DNA of 64,000 nucleotides from Cricetomys ansorgei (taxonomy: Eukaryota > Chordata > Mammalia > Rodentia > Nesomyidae): NCBI GenBank assembly GCA_026225945.1, contig JAMJFZ010001261.1, positions 1-64,000 of the forward strand. Direction: 5' to 3'. The notes below the pieces were generated by a model. That model saw only the letters and a program-made list of their open reading frames with translations, was not told the DNA's origin and did not search any database. Positions within the stretch are counted from its first letter, which is position 1. Each line of letters starts with the position of its first letter. A program made the translations under genes and the position numbers. Shown in pieces: positions 12,166 to 24,279 of this stretch.

Positions 12166-12800
12166 TTTGATGGAAGTGCATCCCTAAGGCACACTGCCAC
12201 CTGCCTGAGGACATTTTCCTGTATTTGAGGACTGCTTGCAGGTTCCTAAAGTTGACAGCAAGTGGCACAGGTGTACTGTGATTGGGACTTAACATGCTGC
12301 ATAGGTAAGGGAAACTGGCAAAGACCAGTTAATTCTAAATCTCTAACCTTACATGGGGGAATCTGTTGATTCAAGGAAGAACATGAGTACAAGTGTGTCC
12401 AGTCTGATCCAGGAGAGTTAGCATAATACAAAATGTTTCATCCTAACATAGAGGATGAAGTGTGCATACATGGAAGCAAGAATATCAGTATGAACTTATC
12501 CAAATTCACAACTTGGTGGAAACATGGATGCAAGCACAAACATCAACAAAAACTGACTGACCGTGACACTGAGAAAAAAACAGATATAAGTATGAACTCT
12601 CCAAATGACACTATGAATGGAAGGATATGACACAATACATGGAAGGGTATGACATCTGAATTGGATACAGGAGATGTAGATAATGATATAGACATATCTT
12701 ACATAAAGAGATAACATAGACACTTAATAGATAATTTGATTCTGCATATAAAATTTTATTTTCGGTTTTTCAGGAGCTTTTTTGTACTGTTTGATATGCA
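12166..12800. other. Unassigned AT-rich sequence
   Basis: No gene or named repeat is recognised. It lies between two LINE-1 fragments and ends at a TA microsatellite. Confidence 0.4.

Positions 12801-12801
<1 letters not shown>

Positions 12802-12842
<41 letters not shown>
12802..12842. repeat. (TA)n microsatellite
   Basis: Pure TA run of about 41 bp, followed by about 230 bp of TA/ATA-rich simple sequence up to about 13074. Confidence 0.97.
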
Positions 12843-12845
<3 letters not shown>

Positions 12846-13074
12846 CACATATGTGTTTGTATATTTTTATTTTTGTATCAAAAGTAAAAGATCTCACAAA
12901 TAATTTGTATATAATGTATATATGTACAAATTATATATAATATATACAAATTATATAACATATTATTTCATATAATTACATATAAAATATTATATATAAT
13001 ACACAGGTTATTTGAAACAAGCTAGATGTATATGTAACATATACAAACATATACAAATTTATATGTGTATATAT

Positions 13075-13196
13075 AATTTTTTTACATTTGAAATAATAAA
13101 ATCACATAGATCCCTTTTTCTTTTCTGCCCCTAAACCCTCCAATAGATCTCCCTTTTCTGTCTTTCAAATTCTTGACTTCTTTGTTCATATATATG
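13075..13196 (-). mobile_element. LINE-1 3'UTR fragment, reverse strand
   Basis: The words 'cctaaaccctccaatagatc', 'cttttctgtctttcaaattc' and 'ttgacttctttgttcatata' parallel 11735-11815 and the reverse complement of rodent LINE-1 3' sequence. It abuts the first stretch of the TGATGTCA satellite. Confidence 0.7.
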
Positions 13197-14430
13197 ACAT
13201 CAGTATCTTTCAATAATGATTTCATATGTTGACATCACACAACCCCAATTAGGATGACTTATCCTTCCAATTATCATGTCATTTCATTCCACTTATGAGT
13301 CATATCCTTACTTTGATGCTGTCACAATCCATTTATAATGAGTGTCAGATCCTTCCTATAGGTTTTCATATTCTTCTTATTGTGATGTCATGCATATACA
13401 TTGTTGATGCCACATCATCCCAATTATGATGTCAGCTTCTTCCAATGGTCATATATTTGCATTGATTATATCATTTCATCACCATTTCATGTCAGTTTGT
13501 TTGAGATTGCTGACATATATGTATATTAATGATGTCACATCATAATCTACATTATGATGTCTTATTCTTCCCATTAACATGCCATTTCATTCCAATTGTT
13601 CTATCTCAACCTGATATTGATGGTTTCACATCATCCCATTTATAATATCAATTCCTTTCATTATGCTGTCATACCCTTCTGATTGTGTTATCATATCTTG
13701 TTGATTTCAGCTCTTCATAATAGTCAGTTTCTCCCAATTATGAGGTCATATATTTACATAGATTAATTCAAATAATCCACATTATGCTGTCTTACCCTCT
13801 AATTAGCACATCATTTCCTTTCAATTGTGATGTCACATATTTACAATGATGGTATCACATCATCAAAATTATGATGTCAGTTCCTGTCAATTATTCTGTC
13901 ATATACCTCCTATTATGACATCATGTATTTATACTATTTATGTACCATCATCATAGTTATTATATGTTTCTGAAAATTATATCATATTTATTTACATGGC
14001 TAATGTCACATAATCCATATTATATTGTCATATTCTCCAAATTTCTGGTCATTTCCTTCCTATTGTGAGGTCACATACTTATGTTGATGGTGTCACACTG
14101 TTACAATCATGATATCTCTTCCTTCTAATTTCGGTGTGATATCACTCATTTTATAAAGACATGTTTACACTGTTGTCACATGATCATGATTAAGATTTCA
14201 GTTCCCTTTGTTTACGATGTCATATAGTTACATTGTTTATATCAATCACACTGATTATGTTGTCAGATCCTTCCAAATTTGCTGTCATGTCCTTATTATG
14301 ATGTCATATATTTAAACTGTTGATGTGTTGATTTCATCTCATTAGTATTATGATGTCAGATTCTTGCAATTACGATTTTTCACATTGTTGATATCACAGT
14401 CGTTATTATGTTATTAGAGTCTTCCAATTG
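13197..14430 (+). repeat. TGATGTCA-type degenerate satellite, array 1
   Basis: This is AT-rich DNA made of repeated short words: 'ttccaattat', 'gatgtca', 'tatttacattg', 'ttgatg', 'cacatcatc'. It is the same family as the large arrays at 28595 and 43655 but more diverged, and it lacks a close long copy in the window. It is flanked by a reverse LINE-1 fragment on the left and a forward LINE-1 3'UTR on the right. Strand is nominal. Confidence 0.88.
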
Positions 14431-14439
14431 TGCTGCCAA

Positions 14440-15300
14440 ATATAGAAAATACATTTTCAAAACCTTTGACCTACTCAGAGTCCTGCATACAAGATATGCT
14501 GGGGCAATCGTAGCAGAGAACTTGTGGGAGGGTCAAACCCATGACAAGTCTTACTTGAGGCCCACATCAGGTGAGAAAGGCCATGGCTGATACTGCCTGG
14601 ATGGCCAGAAACCTGAGGCTGGGTACCCCACGGCCTATGCTAGAACCAAATTTGGTAAAAAAATAAATGAAATAATTCCTAATGACATTTTGTTAATCTT
14701 CCCCAGAGAGGCTTCCTCAGGCAGCTGATAGAAACAGATGCAGAGACCCACAGCTACATGTATCAGGCATAGAGAGTACATAAACTAAAGATCTCAACTG
14801 GTTCCATACCTTAACATCTCAGGGAACACTACAATGAACAGAGGGAAGGATTGTGGAAGCCAGAGTTATCACAGTTATCACAGACACCAGGAGAGCACAG
14901 CCCAGTGAACCAACTACACAGGGCTCATATGGGCTCACTGAGACTGAAGTGGAAACCAGAGCCTCTATGCATCTGCATGAGATCCTCTGCATATATGGTA
15001 TTCATTTTAACCTGCTGTTTTCATGGGACTTGTAACAATGGGAATAGGGGTGTCTCTGACTCCTTCGCGTGCTCTTGGTACTCATTACCTACTACTACGT
15101 TATCTCATCCTACTTTGATATTAGGTTTTCCTTAGGCTGAGTTCTGTAGATATCTGTGAAAGACAACCTCTTATCAGAAGGGAAATAAAGATCATTGCAT
15201 CTGGGAGACAAAGGGAAGGGCTTGGGAGAGTAAAAAGAAGAAAAACTTATGTCATGATGTATTGTTTAAGAAAAGAATAAAATAAACATACAAAAGTATT
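14440..15300 (+). mobile_element. LINE-1 (Lx-like) 3'UTR, 5'-truncated
   Basis: The sequence follows the order of rodent Lx-type LINE-1 3'UTR words. These are 'ctggggcaatcgtagcagag', 'cctggatggccagaaacctg', 'agaaacagatgcagagaccc', 'gtctctgactccttcgcgtg', 'ctgctgttttcatgggac', and an A-rich end with AATAAA words near 15275-15300. No ORF2 sequence precedes it; the satellite does. Shorter, closer relatives occur at 34872-35150 and 51040-51318. Confidence 0.85.
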
Positions 15301-16187
15301 GAGAAGCTGCCAATAGAGACAAACACCTACCTCAATAACCAGGGACTGACTAGTCTAAGAAATGGCTTCACTGTTTACTGAAAGTGGGTACACAGTGGAG
15401 AACTCACTCTCTTGTGGATGCATACCTCTTAAGTCTGAGGTTTCCACTGACGATTCTTATGCGAGTGGACACTCACAACCAAAATTCTTGGATCAGCTTA
15501 TCCACAACTGTAACCTGTGCCAGCTGCCATTAGTACCTTGAATTCTAGTGCCAGCTTCTGGTCAGCGTTCAGGTCTTAAGCCATGCCTTGTTTTGAAGCC
15601 AACATATACTGAAACGAAAGATTGTAAATGATGCTGATCTTGAGTCATAAAAAAAACAACAGCAGCAAAAAACCCACAGCATCTCAGCTGTTCTATGCCT
15701 GTTGGATGCATGACATGGGACCATAAGAATCTCATTATGGTCATCAGGGAACCATTATGATCTCATTGTCAGCCACAGTTTAATACTTCCTCAGTGCCAG
15801 AGAGATCCCACCCACTCATGACAATTCACTATATACCTATTTACTTTTTCCAAAATCAAAGTCTGAGTTATAACTGTATTTTACTTCTCCTGACACTAAT
15901 TTAACTACAATTGGTGTTGTAAACCAGAGAAGTAAGTGCAGCAATTACACTGCCAATCAACTAGATTCATATTCTCTTAGACTTATGTCAGATATTTGTG
16001 TGTTCATATCACCAGATGGCATACCAATACCAATCTGTGCCTCTGTCTTACAAAGCTCCTTCAAAATTAAAGGAATACAAGTTCCCTAATCTGTTTTTTT
16101 ATAGGAGAACAAAGCCACAATGGAAAAACCCAAAGCAATGGAGGAAGTATGTATGTGAATATCTCTTCCTGTTCAAATACAGCAAAA

Positions 16188-16250
16188 CTGACAGACAGAC
16201 AGATAACATACATACACATACAAACACACATACACACATACACATACAAA
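16188..16250 (+). repeat. CAGA/CATA/CACA simple repeat
   Basis: Imperfect CA-based run at the same place in unit C as the CA microsatellites at 36057-36103 and 52220-52258. Confidence 0.88.
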
Positions 16251-18266
16251 TGAAAGATACAAAAAATGACATACATGCTGAGAAATATCCATGCTTTCAT
16301 AGATTATCTAGCACAGGTACCAGGACAGATAATTATCTGTCGATTCTTGGAAAATTGCCATTTTACTTTGGGAAATGCTTTTCATATCTAAACAGGAAGC
16401 CTTCCAACTCTCTAATTACTGAGACTGCCGAAGCTGCCTCCTCACTATTGATATCTTTCAGAATGTCCTGAGGAAAAAAATGTTTTCTTGTAGACACACC
16501 AACCCCCTCTTCTGTACAACAAGATTCCAGTATCTATTATATTGCTGAAGAGAGAATCATATGCATTTTGGCATGCACTGACTTCTCATATGGAGCAGGC
16601 TATAATTCAATTGAATGATCAGCTGTTGTTCACAATTGTCAGTCAATTGCAGCCAATGTTCTCAGACACAAGACTAGACATTTATACTGACTATAGAAAA
16701 TATTTAGCTCTCTGATCCCTGCACTATAACCTGTATTATACTGGTCTCCGGTTGGTGGTTGTGATTGCATAGGGAATGTACCATAGATCCTTTTTTTAAA
16801 AAGGGAGTGGGCAAATAATAGAAATGCTGTTCTACATCAACTACATACATAACACCCTTTACCAGGTCTTCTGCACATTTTGAGGCTTGGCTTCCTCTCT
16901 TGGGACAGTATACAGCATGCATGCTCACTTGCATTTTCTGAGCATTTTAACACCTGTCCCTTGTCAACGATTGCAATTAGCCAATAATCGTATATGTTCA
17001 GTCACAAGAACAGACAATTACACTTACTCTGACCATTGAACTATCTACAGTACATCAACATGGTCTCCTCTTCATAGTTGAGATTGCGTGGGAATTACAC
17101 CATAGAACAATCTTACTTGTTTAAACTTTTGGGAACAAGTATAAGAGATGCTGAACTGCATCGACAAGAGACATAGCTTACTCTCCATGGCCTTCTGAAC
17201 TGTTAAAAGCTCACATTCCAATTTGGGGAAAACACAGTATGAATTATCCCTGGTAAATTTTTGAGCTTTCTACACCCCAGCCCCACCATGGATTAATATT
17301 AGGCCCTATGGTACCCATTCTTCCACTTATAATCAGGGATCAGCTTGCCAAGGTAGAACAAAAACATGACAAGAAAAATGATAGCTCAAAGAATCCCAAC
17401 CTGGAACCTGGCATTCCTCCTGAGAAACTTGACCTTAGGTGGATTAATAAATATGAGCCTAAAACTGAGTCAGCTATTCCAGGAGTCATATTTCCAATAT
17501 AAGCCACACAGGCAGAGAAACCTGGAAAAGGAAAGTCTTCCTTTGTTTCTAAGCTTATTTCTATGTCTGCATGGAGGTTTCTGGTTATGTATATTTACCA
17601 TGAATAAATCACACAGCTTTCTGCTTTTTGGTGATCCACATCTTTTAGCTGTACAAGATGTCTTGTCATGGTACAATGCTCCCAGCATCTTGTATTAGTA
17701 ATAGACATGAGGTTTTCTATAACAAACATTGTCTGACAGTAGTTGGATGAATACTAAACATACAACTCTCCAAAAGAAGAACATTTAAAAATGCAAAAAG
17801 AATAAAGAAAGGAAAAGGAAGGAAAGAATAAAATCAAAATAAAAGAGGCAGAAATAAATGTAAGTAGGAGCGAATAATAAAAGATAAAGATGGGAAGTGG
17901 TTAAGGAGGCATGGGTAAAGAAGTCAATGATGAATGGATGAATGTAAAAGACAGATGATTGGAAATGTTGCATTATGTAGTTACTGGTGTGTATTCCAAC
18001 AAACATGTTATGTGTGAAATTAGAGAGCAGAGAAAGCAGCTTGGGGCAGTGATTGGGGCTGTAGTAAATTTGGATCTCTCAGTTTACTGTTAGGAACACA
18101 AGAAAGGAGCCCAGACAAGTCCACTTTTCCCAAGCCCCATATGCACTCTTGGGTGACTATTGTTTTGCATCCCTGCTAATCATGGTTACAAAGGGCACCA
18201 GGAACTGTGTTTTTTATCTCTGCTAGGACAAGAATTCTAGAGCTATGCATGCCTCATAAGACTTCT

Positions 18267-18844
18267 TGTTGGTTTCCTTCCATCCGGCACGCGAACTGCT
18301 ACAGATCTGCCTTGGTGGCTGAGTTCCCTTGCACACCGCTGGTGCCTGACCCACGGTAACCTGGTTTCCATCCCCTGGCCAGAAGGGCAGAGCTTGAATT
18401 TGAGCAGAGGGAAAACACACGGAAACCGAGGAGTGAGTCTCGGTTGTTTTCTCGCAGGTTCTGACTATGCAACCTGAGAATAGGTGACTAGATGCAAAAG
18501 GAAGCCTCAGGAAACATATCTGATGGATAATGGCATCCTTTATTGGCAAGCTTCTCCCTGTTTAAATATCTTTCCCCAGAGGAGGCAGGGTCCTGGTACT
18601 CTGGGTGAGGATGTCCCATTAGCGTGTGGGCAGGGCATGCACCTGGCCTCATGGTCTTTGCAAAGACAGAGGGAGGTGTCCAATCGGCCAAAAGGCGAAC
18701 AAACTGTTGCCAGGTTACTTCCTTTTTGCTCTTGTGAACAATTTGGGTCCCTCCATAACTTGCAAAGCATCCTATCAGCCCTCTTAGCAGGGGCAAGGCA
18801 CCTTTGTGCTGCTTCGACTGCTCTTCAGCCCCAAAGGTCCCACA
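18267..18844 (-). mobile_element. Solo ERV LTR, probably ERVK class
   Basis: This GC-richer island of 578 bp, read on the minus strand, starts TGTGGGACC and ends CCAACA, giving TG...CA termini. It has a TATA-like 'gatatttaaac' at about 18561-18571 and an AATAAA signal at about 18539-18544. The flanking hexamers 'acttct' (18261-18266) and 'atttca' (18845-18850) match at four of six positions. The related locus near 38320 reads straight through with no insert, so it represents the empty site. A 6-bp target duplication is typical of ERVK elements. No internal viral genes are present. Reading frames across it on both strands are not considered genes. Confidence 0.82.
18539..18544 (-). promoter_or_regulatory. 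LTR polyadenylation signal
   Basis: AATAAA on the minus strand, about 17 bp downstream of the TATA-like box in the LTR orientation. A gap this short is odd for an LTR promoter, so one of the two sites may not be functional. Confidence 0.5.
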
Positions 18845-19394
18845 ATTTCACTTGTCACCAGATTCAAAAGACTTTAAATCCCCATGGAAATAGGAGACCA
18901 TTGCCATGTTTTGGAGGAAACTGACCATTCTCCTCTCAAGGACTGAACAGAAATCAAAAGGAAAGCATTGTGTGCATCACAAAGACAATTCTGATTCAGG
19001 GCAGGATTTCACCTAGAATGTCAGGTTCCTTTTAATCTAGATCCACTCAATTGGCCCTCTTTTGAGTCAGATTTCCCAATTTACTGCCCAAGGCAAGACT
19101 CCCAGGTGGGAACCCACTCAATATCTTAGGCAATGTTGGCAAGTAATGTTATTCCCATGTTGAGTAAGTGGAATGGTCTTAGGGATGAAGATTGTACAGG
19201 ATACTCATTTCCAAGGAATATGGGCACTGTCTAGTAAAATGGCTCCATCGTAATGAGGGCTCCAATTTGAAAAGATGAATGGAATTCCATTATTAGCTGG
19301 ATGAGCCTACAGAAGCCTGAGGAAAAATATCATTGAGACTGGTACCAAAAGGTGGAGACTAGACATCCCAGGCAATCAATATAATCTCATGAGT

Positions 19395-21150
19395 TGTCAC
19401 AATATACTAATATTCTTAATGTTATGCAGATCCTACCCTCTCATGACACATCAGTATATATCCCTTTACTTTATCAACAGGATATAAGTCTCTTTATGAG
19501 TTGGGAAATATTTATTTCTGCAACCACACATTTATGTACAAAGGCTATAGGAAAGCACAAAAACAAGATGATACATTATTATGCCATTTGGCATATTGAT
19601 GGGCTCTCAGACATATTTCAGATACTCTTGTTCTAATAACACCACACTGAGGACTAACATTCTTGTGCTTCTGCCTTACTCAGCCCCTAGCCACTCAGTC
19701 ACTCAAAGAAAACCAAAGTTTTGACATCTTTTTTTTTTAATTTTAACTATCAAGGTTCAATTCAGTGAAGTTGGTGTTTGAGTATTTCTTCTTTTATTTG
19801 AGCTTAAAATCATTTTACAAATGTTAAAAGGGTTGCAGACCAATACATTTTGTTCATCACCAGAATCTAGCATTACTGTGAAAGTTCATGTCAAAAAGTC
19901 AAATGCCAAACAACAATACACTTTATAATCATTGCCCTCCTTTCCCACAACATTCAATCTGCATGTTTTATTTTCATTTTTTTGTTTTTCTTATCTCATA
20001 AAATACATCCAGTCTTCTGTCCTCCTTCCCTGTACTCCTCCCAAGTCCCCCTAGCACCCCAATATCCCAGATCTACCCCTTCCTCCCTCTGCTTCTACTC
20101 AAAAAAAGAGCTGTCTATGAGCATTAACACTCAAACATGGCATAGAATTTATTTGTTTGACTACTTTCCCCAGCACACAAACACAGAAACAAACAGGTAT
20201 ATAAAGACTTGCACACACACACATAATACAGAAAATGATATCCATACTCACAAACTCTCATGCAGCCATAAATTTTGTGCCACAGGTAAACAGGACAGTC
20301 TTTTATCTCTGATTTCTTAGAAAATTAGCATTTTCATTAGGGGAATTCCTTCATAATCCAATAGGCCACCAAACTCCACATGCCAGAGAACTGAAACTGC
20401 AGAGGCTATCTACTCACTGTTGAGATCTTTTGAGATGTCCAGAGACAAAGACAAGAGTTTCGATTCCTTGGCGATATCCTGTCCTAACTGAACCAACCAC
20501 AATCCAGGAAGCCTCTGTGTTGCTGATAACTGAGCTACCTGCATGTCAACCTGCTCAGAGCTTTTACAAAAAGCAGGCTATGGAATTAAGTTAGTGATCA
20601 GCTGCTGTCCACATGTTTGGCATTCAAAGGTCTTCTCTGCTTAGACACATGAGGAGCCAAGCAAGCATACATGAGCAGATTCTTATTGTCTGTGATACCT
20701 GCACAAACCTGAGCACTTGTTGATGCTTGTGACTGCATGGGTCAGTCCACCACAGACCAATCATTATTATTTGTATTAAAATGGAAGGGGAAAAAGTAGA
20801 TTTTCTGTTGTACATCTATTACATACGTGGCACACTCTGCCATGTATTCTGCACCTTTGGAGCTTAGATTCCTCTCTATGGAAAGAACACAGTACACATG
20901 TCCCCTAGCCACTTCATGGGCTCTCTGAATTACAGCCCGTATCATGGAATACAATTTGGCCTTAGGCTACATCTTCTACCTCTGATCAGAAATCACCTTG
21001 AGAAGGAGAGTTGCATTAACAACAAAAACAAGGGCTGGATAATTTTTGCAATATTCACTGCAACTATCCTCCTGGGAATCCTGAATATGGTTGTCATGGT
21101 AAAGGATGTAAAGATGAATGAATGTCTTTAAGAATATTGCGTTGGATTCT
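19395..21150 (+). repeat. Unit C-like segment, diverged partial copy
   Basis: Parts parallel the first half of unit C: 'gacatatttcagatactc' near 19610 with 52010, 'cttagaaaattagcatttt' near 20315 with 36200, 'ctcactgttgagatctttt' near 20412, and 'gatcagctgctgtccacatg' near 20597. It is interrupted by a reverse LINE-1 fragment. No gene is recognised. Confidence 0.55.
19729..20135 (-). mobile_element. LINE-1 3'UTR fragment, reverse strand
   Basis: A poly-T stretch at about 19729-19739 is followed, from about 19960, by pyrimidine-rich sequence such as 'ctcctcccaagtccccctag' and 'cccagatctaccccttcctc'. This matches the reverse complement of the G-rich 3'UTR of rodent LINE-1. The 19740-19960 part is not individually recognised. 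The piece interrupts the unit C-like sequence. Confidence 0.6.
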
Positions 21151-21632
21151 CCACATGGGCACCTATCTGGCCAATCAAGAAAGAGATGAAAGATACTGTA
21201 TGCCTACTGATTTGAATCATTCAGAATGGAGTTACCTATGAAACTTTGTTTCCCCAAACCATTGAATCAAGTAGGGCAGTTTACAACTCATACTTTTAAG
21301 AAATACAGAGGAAAAGGAACTAGTTAATACCATTGTGCAGGAGCAATCAGACTAAGTCAGAAGGTAGAGTATGCCACAGGACAATTTCCCTGATTTCTTT
21401 TCAACGGCATTAAAGGAAGGAGAGAAATACTGATGTGAAGATATTTGAGGGACCAAGGCAACATGGAATTAGCATGGATTCCAGTAATATAGAGATAAAT
21501 GTAGAAATTAGGAATTCAAAATTATCTTCAGCCAGAGAGTGAGTATGAGACCATCCAGGGTTTCATTAGATTCAGGAGAGGTAGCATATGACTGAGACTG
21601 AGAAACTGAGATTTAAGAGAACTAATGACATA
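21151..21632. other. Unassigned sequence
   Basis: Single-copy in this window. No gene or named repeat is seen. Confidence 0.4.
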
Positions 21633-21777
21633 TAGCCAGGTGTGGTAGCCAATGTATTTAATCAAAACACCCAGGAGGTAGAGGGAAATGGATTTGTGAG
21701 ATTATGAGGGCAGTCTATTCTACATAGGCAAGTTCAGGCCATTCTGTGCTACATAGAGAGATGCTATCTCAAATAAA
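21633..21777 (+). mobile_element. B1-type SINE (diverged)
   Basis: It begins 'agccaggtgtggtagccaat', continues 'cccaggaggtagagggaaat', and later reads 'ttctgtgctacatagagaga' and 'tatctcaaataaaa'. This is the full order of an old rodent B1 of about 145 bp. Confidence 0.85.
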
Positions 21778-23157
21778 AGGGTAATGTACACAACTTTTCA
21801 TATCCTGTTCAAATAACTCAACCACTTTTCTAAAGAATTCTTAACACTATCACAGAATGTGAATATAACCTGATTAGTAGATGATTGTTAAAGAAGATAG
21901 TTCCTTTTACTAGGTGTGCTAATAGTATTGTATGTATAAAAGAAGGCATTGTTTTAGTTGGAAATGGTGCTGAGAATTTTAGATGCTAAATGTCATAATG
22001 CCTAAAATTTTAATTTAAAAATAGTCTCAGTCTAAAATGAGAGATAGGCAGTATATGCCAGGAATCACATTTCTAAGTCTCAGACTGTCCTTTCTTCCAC
22101 AAAACAGCCTAGTGCAGAGAAGCAAGTGCATATACTGAAATAAGTGGAGGTGAAATACTCATACAATGAAGAAAGAAAATGAAGAACTTCTGAGAGACAG
22201 TATGCATTATAAAGGACTGAAAGGACACCTTCTAAAATGGCATTTTCAGTCAACAGCTTGAAGATGAAAATGCTTTGAGATATGCAGAGAACACAGCAAG
22301 TTTTGACCGACGAACCCAAATAACCTCAGTCCAATCTTGTGTGTGTGGGGGGGATGTTAATATGGGTATACATGTTTGTGTGTGCATATATGTACAGAGG
22401 AGCTAGGATTTGGTCCTCTGGAAAATTACATAGTGCTCTCAACTGCTGAGCCATCTCTATAGCCTGAGAATATTTAGCTCATGCAAATGTTTATGCCCTT
22501 AATAGTACATAGCTTCTGTACTCTGAAATACAGTGTATGGAAACCATTTTAACAAAGAGATAAAAGTATCTATAATTTTCATATCAAATTATTACATGTG
22601 ATATCTAAATGCTTGCTTCTGAAAGGATTGAAAACAACTTCTTCACTCGATAATCTTGTCTGATGTAGTAATTTGTTACAGAGACCCTTTCATTATACAG
22701 AATATAAAGGTGCATATTAGCACAATGACCAACTCTCTGTTACCCATGTAGTCATTAATGAAGTTTAATTGTAATTCAAAGGTATGGCCAACATTATTCA
22801 ATTGATGAAAATATTTTTTATCTGTATCTCACAACCTGCCTTCTTCTATTGCCTTGAATTTTTACTGCAATATGAGGTACTTAATAGACCTGTGTTTCAT
22901 TTAGAGCATGCTTCGTACCATGGAAAGATCTAGTCAGCTTAAGAAAACCTCCCTCCTCCCCCTGTTACACCCCAATTCTCTGACTTGGAACATTTGGCTA
23001 GCTTTAAAATATTATTTCCAGCTTAGAACAAACTAGATAACAAAAAATCACAATCAACCACATAAGATAAATGACATTTGGCCTAATGTTCATCTGGCTG
23101 CAGATGTAAAGGCATGCTATAGTTTTTTTACCCAGTAAACTATGTGCATCCAGATTC
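21778..23157. other. AT-rich intergenic sequence
   Basis: No gene is recognised. The only repeat seen is the SINE fragment near 22400, preceded by a short TG-rich run at 22338-22400. Confidence 0.4.
22400..22466 (-). mobile_element. B2/B3-type SINE fragment, reverse orientation
   Basis: The words 'ggatttggtcctctgga' and 'ctcaactgctgagccatctc' are the reverse complement of the SINE promoter region ('gatggctcag...ttaagag'). Confidence 0.75.
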
Positions 23158-23388
23158 AGAAGCTAGGCCAAGAATGGTGACTTGTTTCTTTAAGAATACT
23201 TTCTGTTTTTCTAGAAGACCCAAGTTCAGTTCCCGGCACCAACAATGTTTGGCTCTCAATTGCTTGTAACTCCAGCTACAAGTATTCTGAAGCTCTCTAC
23301 TGGTCTCTTTGGTCTCATAAATATGGCATATGCTCACTCAGACTCATACACAAAAACAAAAATTCAATTCATAAAAAAGAGAAAAATC
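23158..23388 (+). mobile_element. B3-type SINE
   Basis: The words 'gacttgtttctttaagaata', 'tttctagaagacccaagttc', 'agttcccggcacc' and 'ttgcttgtaactccagct', followed by an A-rich tail, follow the B3 order. It lies immediately upstream of a B4-type SINE in the same orientation. Confidence 0.85.
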
Positions 23389-23396
23389 CACAAATT

Positions 23397-23620
23397 TGGG
23401 CTTCTCATGTAGTTCAATGCAGACCTAGCATTCACAAAAACTCTGGGTTTGATCTCCAGCACTACACAGACTAGGTATGGTGGCACATACAATTAACCCT
23501 AGCACTTGAAAGGCAGAGGAAGGAGGTCAGGAGTTTAAGGCCAGCCTGGGCTAAATAAGGTCAACCTTGAATACATAATGCCTTGTTACAAAGCTAAATC
23601 AATGAATAAATAAATATTTC
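23397..23620 (+). mobile_element. B4 (ID-B1 composite) SINE
   Basis: A tRNA-like head ('ctctgggtttgatctccagc') is followed directly by a B1 body ('ctaggtatggtggcacatac', 'agcacttgaaaggcagagga', 'aggccagcctgggctaaata') and ends in 'aatgaataaataaata'. The ID-plus-B1 fusion is diagnostic of B4. Confidence 0.9.
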
Positions 23621-24279
23621 CAAACACTTAAAAACTTGCCTCATATTTTTATATTTAATAATCTCCCATTTCAGTCTATTTGCATGTATAAAGTCCTTCA
23701 CCTATCTATCTCATTCGGTGCCTCTATGTTGGATATATAGCCATGTTCCTTCTATGTATCTCTGTCACATGATCATGACAACAAAAACTGTACAATTACT
23801 GTGAAATCAGTGTTTTTAGGCTCCAGAATTTTTGATACTTATTTCATTATGAAGTCATCAGTGAGAAAATATGATAGAAAGGTAATTTCCACTTCTATTT
23901 TCAGCATCTAAACATGGGAATTAAATGTTGTAGAGAAGGATCTGCTGTCCTTTTAGCTGCATTATCTGGACTGTTATCTGGTATCTGTAAAACAACATGA
24001 GTGCCTGTACTTCCAACAGATTTGGCCCTCAAATTCAGATAGTTTGGCTTGGTGAGAGATGAGTCATTGCAGCTGCAGACCCTCACCAATGTCAGCACAT
24101 CTGAAGGGAGGCATCCTTCAGACAAGGTCCAGTGTATTGTCTCCACAATAAAGGCACTTGCTGCTATTCTTGATGATAGGATACTTAAAAATAATTTCTC
24201 AGACTAGACACATTTCAAGACACAAACTCAATTTTGTACAGACTTAGCACAGGTCATAGACTCTTTGGCTACTACATAT
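23621..24279. other. Unassigned sequence upstream of LINE-1
   Basis: No repeat is recognised. On the minus strand, about 24160-23901 is open for more than 80 codons with near-normal codon content, but no domain is recognised. See the separate entry. Confidence 0.4.
23901..24160 (-). pseudogene. Possible retrocopy or exon remnant, unrecognised
   Basis: The minus-strand frame runs from just after a TAG near 24161 to a TGA at the left end, about 85 codons. It has no ATG near the start; the first plausible initiator is a GTG. The peptide has a mixed, protein-like composition, including 'LTLVRVCSCNDSSLTKPNYL' and 'GTHVVLQIPDNSPDNAAKR', and is not low-complexity. I do not recognise a family, and there is no poly-A tail or splice site that settles its origin. 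It could equally be a chance frame in single-copy DNA or a fragment of an internal exon. Confidence is low. Confidence 0.22.

Larger units (their letters stand above)
15315..19385 (+). repeat. Unit C, copy 1 (low-copy tandem family)
   Basis: This stretch is related along its length to 35160-38870 and, in its first part, to 51330-52800. Shared landmarks include 'cacctacttcatcaaccaag'-like starts, 'gtaacctgtg-cagctg', 'tttactttttccaaaatca', 'attcttggaaaattgcca', 'gattgcatggg' and 'tcaccatgaataaatcacac'. Similarity is moderate by eye, below that of B to B'. It contains a CATA/CACA run at 16188-16250 and a solo LTR at 18267-18844. No gene is recognised, and the strand is nominal. It may be a decayed retroelement or simply a duplicated non-coding segment. 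Confidence 0.7.

Noticed and set aside
11781..12170. 129-codon frame with a repeated Tyr-Ile stretch
   Set aside because: It crosses a TA microsatellite inside a reversed LINE-1 3'UTR.
14408..14590. 60-codon frame
   Set aside because: It lies across the satellite/LINE-1 3'UTR boundary and inside a non-coding LINE-1 region.
18484..18924. Frames of 146 and 102 codons on the two strands
   Set aside because: They lie within the solo LTR and its flank. An LTR carries no viral protein genes, and the frames follow its higher GC content.
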